A program made the translations under genes and the position numbers. The notes below the pieces were generated by a model. That model was not told the origin of the DNA. It ran no database searches and was given only the letters and a program-made list of their open reading frames with translations. From an uncultured Eggerthella sp. (GTDB taxonomy: Bacteria > Actinomycetota > Coriobacteriia > Coriobacteriales > Eggerthellaceae): a DNA stretch of 64,000 bases. Below are positions 18,773-27,543 of the stretch, piece by piece (the first letter of the stretch is position 1; each line of letters opens with the position of its first letter). The stretch lies in contig UPYK01000007.1 in NCBI GenBank assembly GCA_900538545.1, positions 1 through 64,000 on the forward strand, given 5' to 3'.

Positions 18773-20580
18773 TCATCGACAACGAATACGAAAAACAACA
18801 TAATCTCGGTCCCTATACTGCAAAACAGGGCACCGTGATGACCGGCGCCCAGGCCATCATCGCTTCGCTTGAAGCAGAGGGTGTGGATACGGTCTTCGGC
18901 TATCCGGGAGGACAAGCTATCAAGATCTATGACGCGCTCTACGATTCTAAGAAGATCAGGCATATTCTCTCTCGCCACGAGCAGGGTTCAGCGCATGAGG
19001 CTGATGGATATGCGCGTGCAACGGGCAAGACGGGTGTCGTAATCGTGACCAGCGGTCCTGGTGCTACGAATACCGTCACCGGCATCGCAACGGCCTATAT
19101 GGATAGCGTTCCCATGGTCGTCATCACCGGTCAGGTGCCCCGTAGCATCATCGGAACGGATGCGTTCCAGGAATCGGATATCGTGGGCATCACGATGCCG
19201 GTCGTGAAGCACAGTTATCTTCTTCAAGACATCAACGAGCTTACGAATACCTTCCGTGAAGCGTTCTATATCGCGAATTCTGGCCGTCCAGGCCCGGTGC
19301 TCATCGATGTTCCTTCAGATCTGTGTGGCATGGAGGTCGAGTTCAACTATCCGGCCGATGTGCACATTCCTTCCTACAGGCCAACGGTGAAGGGCAATGC
19401 GCGCCAGATCCGCCAGGCCGTGGACATGATGAAGGAAGCGAAGCGCCCGGTCCTCTACATCGGTGGCGGCATCATCACTTCGAACTCCGAAGAGGAGCTG
19501 CTCTCGGTCGCAGAGGCGCTGCAGATCCCCGTGGTCACCACGCTCATGGCAAAAGGCGCCTTCCCGGCATCCAATCCGCTCAACCTTGGGCACGTGGGCA
19601 TGCACGGTTCGTACTATGCGAATCATGCCGTGCAGAATGCAGACCTGCTCATTGCCATCGGCTCGCGCTTCTCTGATCGCGTAACGGGCAAGCTCGTTGA
19701 CTTCGCGCCCGATGCGAAGGTCATCCATGTCGATATCGACCCAGCAGAAATCGGCAAGAATCGCCTGCCGCAGATCCCAGTCGTGGGCGATGCCAAGGTT
19801 GTTCTGGCGGGCATGCAAGAGCTCATCGAGCAAGACGGCGATTTCGAGCCTATCACGGCTGAATGGATGGCGCAGATCAACGAATGGCGCGATAACCATC
19901 CCTTCTACAGCCCAGGCGTTGCCACAGAGAATGGCACGATCTCGCCCGAAGGCGCGCTCGACCTTCTCTCGGATATGCTCGATCAGAACAACAGTATCGT
20001 CACCACTGAGGTTGGACAGCACCAGATGTGGGCCGCGCAGCATATCGCGCGCGATATTCCGCGCACGTTCCTCTCCAGTGGTGGTCTTGGCACGATGGGC
20101 TTCGGCTTCCCCGCAGCTATTGGCGCTAAGGTTGCTTGCCCAGAGAAAGAGGTCGTTTGTATCGCGGGCGATGGCTCTTATCAGATGAACATCCAGGAGA
20201 TGACCACGGCATCGTATTACGGCATCAATGTGAAGGTGCTCATCATGAACAACTCGGTGCTCGGCATGGTGCATCAGTGGCAGAACCTGTTCTACGATGA
20301 ACGCTACAGCGAAACGATCCTGCCCGACCTCCCCGATTTCGTGAAGGTGGCAGAGGCGTATAACTGGCAGGCCGAACGTGTTGAGAAGCCTGAAGATCTG
20401 GAAGGCGCTCTGAAGCGCCTGATCGAAGCGGATCGTCCGGCACTGCTCGATATGCGCATCGATAGCGATGAAAACGTGTTCCCCATGGTCCCAGCTGGTG
20501 CGCCGCTTTCAGATATGTTCGGCTACATCAAAGTCGGCCCGAACGGCGAATTGATCGACGAGCGCAAGGAGGAGAAGTAA
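18769..20580 (+). CDS. ilvB: Acetolactate synthase large subunit
   Basis: 603-residue thiamine-diphosphate enzyme condensing two pyruvates, or pyruvate with 2-oxobutyrate, at the head of branched-chain synthesis. It contains [30 protein letters not shown] with the catalytic Glu, and the ThDP motif [12 protein letters not shown] ending in NN. The start at 18769 overlaps the ilvD stop by ATGA and follows a G-rich site. A second ATG at 18838 (MTGAQAI) is closer to where most homologues begin but has a poorer ribosome site, so the first 23 residues are uncertain. Confidence 0.95.
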   Translation: MIIDNEYEKQHNLGPYTAKQGTVMTGAQAIIASLEAEGVDTVFGYPGGQAIKIYDALYDSKKIRHILSRHEQGSAHEADGYARATGKTGVVIVTSGPGATNTVTGIATAYMDSVPMVVITGQVPRSIIGTDAFQESDIVGITMPVVKHSYLLQDINELTNTFREAFYIANSGRPGPVLIDVPSDLCGMEVEFNYPADVHIPSYRPTVKGNARQIRQAVDMMKEAKRPVLYIGGGIITSNSEEELLSVAEALQIPVVTTLMAKGAFPASNPLNLGHVGMHGSYYANHAVQNADLLIAIGSRFSDRVTGKLVDFAPDAKVIHVDIDPAEIGKNRLPQIPVVGDAKVVLAGMQELIEQDGDFEPITAEWMAQINEWRDNHPFYSPGVATENGTISPEGALDLLSDMLDQNNSIVTTEVGQHQMWAAQHIARDIPRTFLSSGGLGTMGFGFPAAIGAKVACPEKEVVCIAGDGSYQMNIQEMTTASYYGINVKVLIMNNSVLGMVHQWQNLFYDERYSETILPDLPDFVKVAEAYNWQAERVEKPEDLEGALKRLIEADRPALLDMRIDSDENVFPMVPAGAPLSDMFGYIKVGPNGELIDERKEEK

Positions 20581-20582
20581 TC

Positions 20583-21068
20583 ATGAGACACGTCCTTTCA
20601 GTGCTCGTAGAGAACAAATCTGGTGTATTGAGCCGTGTTGCGGGACTTATCTCGCGTCGCGGATTCAATATCGAGAGCCTCTCGGTCGGCCCGACCGAAG
20701 ACCCCACGATGTCGCGCATCACGATCATCATGGAGGCCGACGAGATCGCCTATGAGCAGATCACTAAGCAGCTCCACAAGCTCATCTCGGTGCACAAGAT
20801 CACCGACCTCACGCAAACTGCCGCCCTCGAGCGCGAACTGGTGCTCATCAAAGTGCACGTCACGCCCGATAAACGCAGCGAAGTCATCGAGATCGCCAAC
20901 ATCTTCCGCGCCAATATCGTCGATGTGGGCAAGACTTCGCTCACGATCGAGATCACGGGTTCCGAGGATAAGCTCAAAGGCATCGAAGATCTGCTTCGCG
21001 CTTACGGAATCAAAGAGATCATCCGTACGGGCCTTATCGCGATGTCGCGCGGTTCAAAGGTGAGTTGA
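20583..21068 (+). CDS. ilvN: Acetolactate synthase small (regulatory) subunit
   Basis: 161-residue regulatory subunit that binds to IlvB and confers valine feedback inhibition. An N-terminal ACT domain (about residues 3-75, starting RHVLSVLVENKSGVLSRVAGL) is followed by the family's C-terminal domain. The length is normal. It starts 2 bases after ilvB, with GGAGG in the ilvB 3' end, and so is coupled to its partner. Confidence 0.95.
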   Translation: MRHVLSVLVENKSGVLSRVAGLISRRGFNIESLSVGPTEDPTMSRITIIMEADEIAYEQITKQLHKLISVHKITDLTQTAALERELVLIKVHVTPDKRSEVIEIANIFRANIVDVGKTSLTIEITGSEDKLKGIEDLLRAYGIKEIIRTGLIAMSRGSKVS

Positions 21069-21071
21069 TAC

Positions 21072-21077
21072 TATAAT
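21072..21077 (+). promoter_or_regulatory. Possible internal -10 element ahead of ilvC
   Basis: A perfect TATAAT lies 49 bases upstream of ilvC, just after the ilvN stop, but no convincing -35 hexamer stands 16-18 bases further up. ilvC may have an extra promoter; its codon usage looks like that of a highly expressed gene. Confidence 0.35.
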
Positions 21078-21110
21078 GTATCTTCATATACAGGAAACAT
21101 CAGTCATTAG

Positions 21111-22121
<1,011 letters not shown>

Positions 22122-22144
22122 GTTCGATCCAACATCGATCTTTC

Positions 22145-22178
22145 AAAATGAGCCCTCTTGCAGGGCTCATTTTTTTTT
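22145..22178 (+). terminator. Rho-independent terminator of ilvDBNC
   Basis: A stem of about 11 bp (arms ending at 22156 and starting at 22162) with a CTTGC loop, followed by nine or more T. Confidence 0.92.
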
Positions 22179-22231
22179 ATTCGGCGCAGATGACAAACTA
22201 CCCGGTCGTTCGACACCTTCCGGGTCTTTCG

Positions 22232-22265
22232 AAAAGAGCTCTCTCATATGAGGGAGCTCTTTTTT
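22232..22265 (+). terminator. Second terminator-like hairpin downstream of ilvC
   Basis: AAGAGCTCTCTC pairs with GAGGGAGCTCTT (one T-G pair) around an ATAT loop and is followed by more T. It lies 70 bases after the ilvC terminator with no gene between the two. It may be left over from a gene removed or displaced at the accessory-patch junction. Confidence 0.75.
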
Positions 22266-22397
22266 GCCGCAAAACGCTTAAAGCTAAAGGATGCTAAAGT
22301 GATACATTGGAACGGGGTTAACGCATCGAAAAAGGGCTAAGAATAATCGTCGATAAGTCGGGAAGCCAGAGGGGCCTTCGAGAAAGGGCGTATGGAA

Positions 22398-23330
22398 ATG
22401 GCAGAGAACGATCAGCTGGTCTTATTCGAATCGTCTGATGGCGAGGTTGCTCTTGAGGTGGCTTCTGATAGGGAAACGGTGTGGCTAAATCAACAGCAGA
22501 TGTCGGAACTGTTTGATACCACAAAACAAAACATCAGCCTTCATATCAATAATTGTTTCAAGGAAGGTGAGCTTGAAAGAAATTCAGTTGTCAAGGATTT
22601 CTTGACAACTGCCAAAGACGGCAAGACTTACAAGACAAAGCATTACGACCTCGACGTTATCATCTCGGTTGGGTATCGCGTGAAATCGAAGCGTGGCGTG
22701 GAGTTCCGTAAGTGGGCAACCGAGGTGCTTAGGCGCTACATTGTAGATGGACGTGCTGAGAACGACCGTCGACTCGCTCAACTTTCGCAAGCGGTGCAGA
22801 TCATGGATCGTATCGCGGGCGACATCGATGCCGCCCAAGTGCTCGAAGTGGTCAAGAGTTACGCAAAAGCACTTGATTTGCTGGATGATTACGACCACCA
22901 AGAGATCGAACGACCCAAAGGCATGAGCAGCATTTATATCCTCGACTATGACGAGTGTAAACGCGTCATAGAGAAGTTGCGTTTTACCAAGGAAAGCGAT
23001 TTGTTTGGTGCAGAGAAGGACGATTCCTTTAAGAGCAGTATCGCAGCCATTTATCAGGGCTTTGATGGTGAGGATATTTATCCGAGCGTGCAGGAGAAGG
23101 CCGCTAACCTGCTCTACTTCGTCGTCAAAAACCACTCTTTCCATGATGGGAACAAGCGGATCGCTGCCAGTCTGTTTCTCTATTTCCTTGATAAGAATGG
23201 GCTACTTTTTCGTGATGGGTCAAAGGTTATTAGCGATGATGCGCTCGTTGCCACCACGATCATGATTGCGGAATCAAATCCAGAAGAGAAAGAGGTCATG
23301 GTTTCGCTTGTTATGAACTTCCTGATGTGA
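22398..23330 (+). CDS. RhuM-family protein with C-terminal Fic/Doc domain
   Basis: 310-residue protein. The N-terminal part (about residues 1-130: WLNQQQMSELFDTTKQNISLH, then KHYDLDVIISVGYRVKS and FRKWATEVLRRYI, each a family mark) is the RhuM/virulence-associated domain with a helix-turn-helix-like segment. The C-terminal part contains HSFHDGNKRIAASLF, a Fic/Doc active-site motif. Fic proteins add AMP or phosphate groups to target proteins, and Doc is a toxin. No Phd-type antitoxin gene adjoins it. The start was taken at ATG 22398, 9 bases after AAAGGG; ATG 22392 is only 3 bases away. It stands alone between the ilvC terminators and a second ilvC 3' end, which indicates acquisition by transfer. 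The target is unknown. Confidence 0.85.
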   Translation: MAENDQLVLFESSDGEVALEVASDRETVWLNQQQMSELFDTTKQNISLHINNCFKEGELERNSVVKDFLTTAKDGKTYKTKHYDLDVIISVGYRVKSKRGVEFRKWATEVLRRYIVDGRAENDRRLAQLSQAVQIMDRIAGDIDAAQVLEVVKSYAKALDLLDDYDHQEIERPKGMSSIYILDYDECKRVIEKLRFTKESDLFGAEKDDSFKSSIAAIYQGFDGEDIYPSVQEKAANLLYFVVKNHSFHDGNKRIAASLFLYFLDKNGLLFRDGSKVISDDALVATTIMIAESNPEEKEVMVSLVMNFLM

Positions 23331-23338
23331 CGGGTTGT

Positions 23339-23440
23339 GGCCAGGAGAAGCTTCTCGCAACCCGTGAAGCTGAGAATGCTTCTCAGATCGAAGAAGCGGG
23401 CGAGACCATCCGCAGTCTCTTCAGCTGGATCCAGAAATAA
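23339..23440 (+). pseudogene. ilvC: Diverged duplicate of the ilvC 3' end (remnant)
   Basis: Starting 8 bases after the Fic-domain gene stop, 33 in-frame codons plus TAA reproduce the ilvC C-terminus (GQEKLLATREAENAS through SLFSWIQK). By hand alignment there are 14 differences in 102 bases, and 29 of 33 residues are identical. Most changes are synonymous, including a TCC-to-AGT serine switch, so this copy came from a functional ilvC that diverged under selection and is not a recent local duplication. The similarity continues past the stop into the terminator region. The rest of the gene is absent, and no start or ribosome site is present. Confidence 0.88.
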
Positions 23441-23500
23441 GTTCGACTCAACATCGAGTATTCCAAAATAATCCTCTTGCGAGGACTCTTTTTTGTGCCT
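23441..23500 (+). repeat. Duplicated ilvC 3' flank with degenerate terminator
   Basis: The bases after the remnant's stop repeat those after ilvC (AGTTCGA, then CAACATCGA), followed by a hairpin with the same CTCTTGC core and a T-run (23490-23495). The stem is shorter than that of ilvC. Together with 22020-22178 it forms an imperfect direct repeat of about 150 bases flanking the Fic-domain gene. Confidence 0.7.
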
Positions 23501-23590
23501 AGAACAAGGAACATCTGTGTAGTTGTATTGCCTTTCTGACAATGATATAGTCTCTTAACTGCATTTATAAATTTGAAAAGAAAAGAGAGC

Positions 23591-25345
23591 ATGATGCCTT
23601 GTCTTATCTGTTCTAGTAGAAAAACGGGAGATGTCCGTCTCGCAGAGTTCAGACATGCATCATTAAGTGATAGATTTTCGTTCAAAGCAAAACTTATTCT
23701 TTTAGTAGCAACACTGTTCTTTACGGGATTGCTGGGTTTCGTATTTGTCCAAGAAGCGTATGCGTATGAGACTGAGATCGACGATGTTACATATAGATAT
23801 TATGAAGGCCGCCACGATCTCAATACAATTAGGATAGATGAAATAACGAGCTCCAAATCCTCTGTGGCAGTTCCTGAGAAGATCAATGGAAAACCTGTTA
23901 CATCGATTAATGTGTCCTTTAACAGGCTTGGTTCGATCACGTCGCTTGATCTGAGACAATGCACAGAACTCACGGAGCTTGAATGCAACAACAATCAGCT
24001 AACTGCTCTTGACGTTTCCAACAATGCTAAGCTTGCAAATTTAAACTGCAGCGGAAACCAGCTTACTTCGCTTGATATCTCGAAAAACACTGCACTCACG
24101 GATCTTCATTGCGACATCAATAAGCTCTCCGTTCTCGATGTTTCGAACAACTCTAAACTTAAAAGCCTTTTATGTATCGACAATCAGCTCGCTGCTCTTG
24201 ATGTCTCGCAGAATCCCGTGCTCACAGAACTTAACTGCAACAGCAATCAGCTCTCTTCTCTAGATGTTTCCAATAACGCTGAGCTTTCAAGGCTTATTTG
24301 CAGCGGAAATCAGCTCACTACTCTCGACGTTTCGAAGAACGCTGCACTCACGTATCTTGATTGTTGTAGCAACAAGATCACTGCTCTTAACGTTTCGGAG
24401 AATGCAAATCTTGCGGATCTCAGGTGCGATGGCAATAAGCTCACCGCTCTTGATGTTTCGAAAAACACCGCACTCACGGAACTATATTGCAACTATAATT
24501 ACATTACAGATACCTTAGCGCTCGAAGCCTGGCTTGAATCAGAACATCATAGAGGTCAAGTTCTTCCTCAGAACAATATAGTTGATCCAGAGCCCAACAA
24601 CCCACAACAACCTGAGAAGCCCAATCCGCCAACTCAACCTGATAAGCCTGCAAAGCCAGTATTAACAGGCAAATGGATTCATGGTTCCAAAGGCTGGTGG
24701 TACGCCTATTCCGATGGCAGCTATGCTAAAGGTCTGAAAAAGATCGGTAACGCCACCTACTACTTCAATAACAACGGCTGGATGAAGACCGGTTGGAAGC
24801 ATGCGACCGGCAATAACGACTGGTATTACTTCAACAAATCCGGTGCCATGAAGACCGGCTGGCTCAAGAGCAGTGGCAAGTGGTATTACCTCAACCCAAC
24901 AGATGGCAAGATGAAGACCGGCTTCTATAACGTAGGTAACACGCGCTACTACTCCAATGGCTCAGGTGTCATGAAGACCGGCTGGCAGAAGATCAGCAAC
25001 AATTGGTATTACTTCGTATCGAGCGGAGCCATGAAGACCGGCTGGGTCAAGAGCGGCGGAAAGTGGTACTACCTGAATTCAGAGGGCAAGATGCAAACTG
25101 GCAAGCAGGTCATCTCTGACAAGACCTACTTCCTCAATTCCTCTGGTGCTATGCGCACCAGTTGGATTAAGAGTGGCTCGGATTGGTATTACGCCAATAA
25201 ATCCGGTGCCATGCAAACGAGCAAGTGGATCGGCAACTACTATGTCGATGCAAACGGCGCTATGCTCACGAACCAGTGGGTCAAGACCAACGGCAAAGAG
25301 TACTACGTCAACAAAACTGGCAAGTGGACCGGTGCCAAGCGTTAA
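23591..25345 (+). CDS. Secreted leucine-rich-repeat protein with cell-wall-binding repeats
   Basis: 584-residue surface protein. A long N-region and a hydrophobic helix (about residues 35-55, LILLVATLFFTGLLGFVF) end in QEAYA, a likely signal-peptidase site. Residues 119-307 form nine 21-residue leucine-rich repeats of the pattern LDVSxNxxLxxLxCxxNxLxx with a Cys at a fixed place, as in internalin-J-type repeats. A Pro/Asn/Gln linker follows (about 330-357). About eleven aromatic repeats of the choline- or glucan-binding type (WYYFNKSGAMKTGW-like) run to the C-terminus. It should be held non-covalently on the wall and bind a host or microbial ligand through the repeats (inference). The DNA is more A+T-rich than its neighbours, and the gene adjoins the ilvC duplication, both consistent with transfer. 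ATG 23591 was chosen over an upstream TTG. Confidence 0.88.
   Translation: MMPCLICSSRKTGDVRLAEFRHASLSDRFSFKAKLILLVATLFFTGLLGFVFVQEAYAYETEIDDVTYRYYEGRHDLNTIRIDEITSSKSSVAVPEKINGKPVTSINVSFNRLGSITSLDLRQCTELTELECNNNQLTALDVSNNAKLANLNCSGNQLTSLDISKNTALTDLHCDINKLSVLDVSNNSKLKSLLCIDNQLAALDVSQNPVLTELNCNSNQLSSLDVSNNAELSRLICSGNQLTTLDVSKNAALTYLDCCSNKITALNVSENANLADLRCDGNKLTALDVSKNTALTELYCNYNYITDTLALEAWLESEHHRGQVLPQNNIVDPEPNNPQQPEKPNPPTQPDKPAKPVLTGKWIHGSKGWWYAYSDGSYAKGLKKIGNATYYFNNNGWMKTGWKHATGNNDWYYFNKSGAMKTGWLKSSGKWYYLNPTDGKMKTGFYNVGNTRYYSNGSGVMKTGWQKISNNWYYFVSSGAMKTGWVKSGGKWYYLNSEGKMQTGKQVISDKTYFLNSSGAMRTSWIKSGSDWYYANKSGAMQTSKWIGNYYVDANGAMLTNQWVKTNGKEYYVNKTGKWTGAKR
23945..24511 (+). repeat. Nine tandem 63-bp leucine-rich-repeat units
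   Basis: Imperfect 63-bp direct repeats encode 21-residue units, each starting LD(V/I/L)S or similar and carrying a Cys near position 14. Unit-number variation by recombination is possible. Confidence 0.85.
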
Positions 25346-25374
25346 TTGAGGTGCGCTTCTTCTCGATATCTTAG

Positions 25375-25405
25375 AAAGGCTCGCTTTGGCGGGCCTTTCG
25401 TTTGT
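25375..25405 (+). terminator. Terminator of the repeat-protein gene
   Basis: A 10-bp stem (25375-25384 with 25389-25398, one T-G pair) and a TTTG loop, followed by a short imperfect T-run. Confidence 0.75.
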
Positions 25406-25421
25406 CACCTTCGTCATCATG

Positions 25422-25451
25422 TTGTCGAGACTGGGGAGTCTCGTTTATGAT
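25422..25451 (+). promoter_or_regulatory. serA promoter with palindrome in the spacer
   Basis: TTGTCG (25422-25427) and TATGAT (25446-25451) are 18 bases apart. A perfect 7-bp inverted repeat, CGAGACT/AGTCTCG (25426-25443), fills the spacer, where a bound repressor would block polymerase. The start codon lies 55 bases downstream. Confidence 0.55.
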
Positions 25452-25505
25452 TACAACAGAAGAAAACACGAAGGTCGTGTTCAATGCGATGAGCAGGGAG
25501 TTCTT

Positions 25506-27098
25506 ATGACGCAGAAGATCTTGATCACAGAAGAGATCGTTCCAGCAGGTATCGAGATCCTGAAAGAAAAAGGATACGAGGTCGATTGTAAGTTCGATCT
25601 TTCCCGTGAAGAACTGCTCGACATCATCGAAGACTACGATGCGCTCATCGTGCGCTCCGCAACGAAGGTCGATCGCGAGATCTTCGAGATCGGTAAGAAG
25701 CTGCGCGTGGTCGGCCGTGCTGGCGTGGGCATCGACAATATCGACATCGAAGCCGCCAATGCCTATGGCGTGATCGTATGCAACGCGCCCGTTTCGAATA
25801 CTGTCTCAGCTGCCGAACACACCATGGCGCTCATGCTCGCAGCAGCGCGCAATGTGGCAGCAGCGGATGCCTGCATGAAAGCCGGTGGTTGGAATCGCCG
25901 CGATTTCACCGGCACCGAGCTTTACCACAAAACGCTTGCCATCTTCGGCCTCGGTCGCATCGGTGGGCTTGTGGCCGATCGCGCCCATGCGTTCGGGATG
26001 GAAGTCATCGCCTACGATCCGTATTGCTCGCGTGAACGTGCTGGCCAGCTAGGCGTTACGCTCTATGACACGATCGAAGATATCTTGCCTCTCGCAGATT
26101 TTATCACGGTGCATACGCCGGCTACCGATGAGACTATCGGCATGTTCGGCCCTGAAGAGTTCTCTCAGATGAAGGATGGCGTCATCCTCGTGAATGTGGC
26201 GCAGGGCGGCATCTATGATGTCAAAGCGCTTTCGGATTTCGTAGCAGCAGGGAAGGTGGCAGCCTGCGGTATCGATGAATGGACCGAGCAGCCTTGCTAC
26301 GATAGCCCGCTTCATGAATTCAAGCAGGCCACTATCACGCCGCATCTCGGTGCGCTCACGCGTGAGGCGCAGTATCGTGCCGGCACGCAGATTGCCGAAT
26401 ATGTGGATGAGGGTCTGAAGGGTTCGGTCGTGCCCACCTCGGTCAATGGCTCCTACATTTCAAGCGAAGATCTCGAATTGCTCGCACCCTATGCGCAAGT
26501 TTGCAAACTTATCGGCTCGATGCTCTCTCAAGTGAAGCGCGGCGAATTGCCGGCAGTGCTTTCGGTCACCACAGCCGGTGTACTCGCAGGACTTGACACG
26601 GGCTACTTGAGCGCAAGCGTGCTCGATGGCTATCTGCTTGGCAAGACCCGTGCGCGCGTAACGCCTACCACTGCAGACACGATCGCCCAACGTCATGGCA
26701 TCCGTATCGAGCATCATTCCAACGCAGATGCACTCGAATACTCTTCGAGTGTTGAGGTTGCCGCCGATGGCGCTTCGATCGTGGGAACCATTTCGGGACT
26801 TGCGCACACGCCACGCATCGTCTCGTTCATGGGTTACCAATGCGACCTCACGCCTGCAAAGCACGTGCTTATCATGCAATATGCCGATTCACCCGGACGT
26901 GTGGGCACGATCGGCACGATCCTTGGCAATGCGAACGTGAACATCACTACCATGCAGGTGAGCACGCTCGAAGATTCCGATCTGGTTATGGTGTTCATGA
27001 ATATCGAATCGGCGCTCACCGAAGAAGTGCTCGGTCAGCTTGAAACGATCGACAACCTGCAAGCTCTTTGGCTCGTAGACCTCGAAGCAACTGATTGA
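25506..27098 (+). CDS. serA: D-3-phosphoglycerate dehydrogenase-like protein, altered active site
   Basis: 530-residue long-form SerA: a split substrate-binding domain, an NAD domain (GLGRIGGLVADRAHAFGMEVIAYDPY), an intervening domain, and a C-terminal ACT domain (from HVLIMQYADSPGRVG). SerA oxidises 3-phosphoglycerate in the first step of serine synthesis. The family's catalytic triad is Arg, Glu and His. Here the Arg position (normally NxARGG) reads NVAQGG (Gln233), and the Glu position (normally the E of EP) reads TEQP (Gln262). The His of TPHLGA (His280) is kept. Both Gln codons are CAG in the DNA. Start: GGGAG (25496-25500) lies 5 bases upstream. The fold assignment is firm; activity as PGDH is in doubt. 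Confidence 0.88.
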   Translation: MTQKILITEEIVPAGIEILKEKGYEVDCKFDLSREELLDIIEDYDALIVRSATKVDREIFEIGKKLRVVGRAGVGIDNIDIEAANAYGVIVCNAPVSNTVSAAEHTMALMLAAARNVAAADACMKAGGWNRRDFTGTELYHKTLAIFGLGRIGGLVADRAHAFGMEVIAYDPYCSRERAGQLGVTLYDTIEDILPLADFITVHTPATDETIGMFGPEEFSQMKDGVILVNVAQGGIYDVKALSDFVAAGKVAACGIDEWTEQPCYDSPLHEFKQATITPHLGALTREAQYRAGTQIAEYVDEGLKGSVVPTSVNGSYISSEDLELLAPYAQVCKLIGSMLSQVKRGELPAVLSVTTAGVLAGLDTGYLSASVLDGYLLGKTRARVTPTTADTIAQRHGIRIEHHSNADALEYSSSVEVAADGASIVGTISGLAHTPRIVSFMGYQCDLTPAKHVLIMQYADSPGRVGTIGTILGNANVNITTMQVSTLEDSDLVMVFMNIESALTEEVLGQLETIDNLQALWLVDLEATD

Positions 27099-27369
27099 CG
27101 GTTTTTCCAGTCAAGCAAAAGCAACGCTTCCCAATGGGGTACTGAACGAACTCTGAGTCCGCACACTTAATTTGTAATAGGTTGTCCGAAGCAGTGAAGC
27201 GCATCGCTTATCTGGCTTGCCCGGATAAACGATAGCGAAAACGGGTGAGTGAAGACCTCATTGGGCAGCGCCGCTTGCAGCATCTCGTGTAAAATTTTGC
27301 AGCCATTTAACGCGATAAAATTCACCGGTGCGCTTGCCGGGTAATCTTGTGATGTTTTCGCCGTTTCTC
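27099..27369. other. Intergenic stretch between serA and the rpsA promoter
   Basis: No coding frame with a ribosome site, tRNA or known RNA motif was found. A short inverted repeat overlaps the serA stop (TTGAC/GTCAA) but has no T-run after it. Another small hairpin (TTATC/GATAA, about 27209-27229) belongs to no class I recognise. Confidence 0.5.
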
Positions 27370-27400
27370 TTGCTGTGCGCAAGGCGTGCTGTGCTATACT
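27370..27400 (+). promoter_or_regulatory. rpsA promoter
   Basis: TTGCTG (27370-27375) and TATACT (27395-27400) with a 19-base spacer; a TG dinucleotide just before the -10 gives an extended -10. The start codon is about 145 bases downstream, leaving a long leader. Confidence 0.6.
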
Positions 27401-27407
27401 TACGCAG

Positions 27408-27540
27408 TCTGCCACGTACGGCAGATGTTTTGTATTGGACCTGCGAGACATGTTTGTTGTAAGCACTCGTTTCGAGTGCGACATACATGGTAAATGTAAC
27501 TGCAATCATGAGCAAAGGTCCCCGTATTCGAAAGGGGTCC
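27408..27540 (+). promoter_or_regulatory. Structured rpsA mRNA leader
   Basis: Three hairpins can form. The first is TCTGCC/GGCAGA (27408-27425). The second is GCACTCG/CGAGTGC around TTT (27463-27479). The third pairs CCCC (27520-27523) with the GGGG of the ribosome site (27534-27537) and extends by a GG/CC pair after one mismatch. The third would hide the ribosome-binding site, a plausible device for S1 autoregulation (inference). Confidence 0.5.
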
Positions 27541-27543
27541 GTT

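Noticed and set aside
22122..22397. Mobile-element ends beside ilvC
   Set aside because: No integrase or transposase gene, no inverted terminal repeats and no exact short target duplication can be seen; only the diverged ilvC 3' repeat supports insertion.
23573..23590. TTG start six codons upstream in the repeat-protein gene
   Set aside because: Two ATGs follow at once, and the TTG has no ribosome site; the extension adds nothing to the signal peptide.
23945..24511. Regular 63-bp repeats resembling an array
   Set aside because: They are in-frame leucine-rich repeats in one gene; there are no unique spacers, so this is not a CRISPR array.
27099..27369. tRNA or small RNA gene between serA and rpsA
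   Set aside because: No cloverleaf, CCA end or T-loop motif was found; the hairpins seen are short and of no known class.
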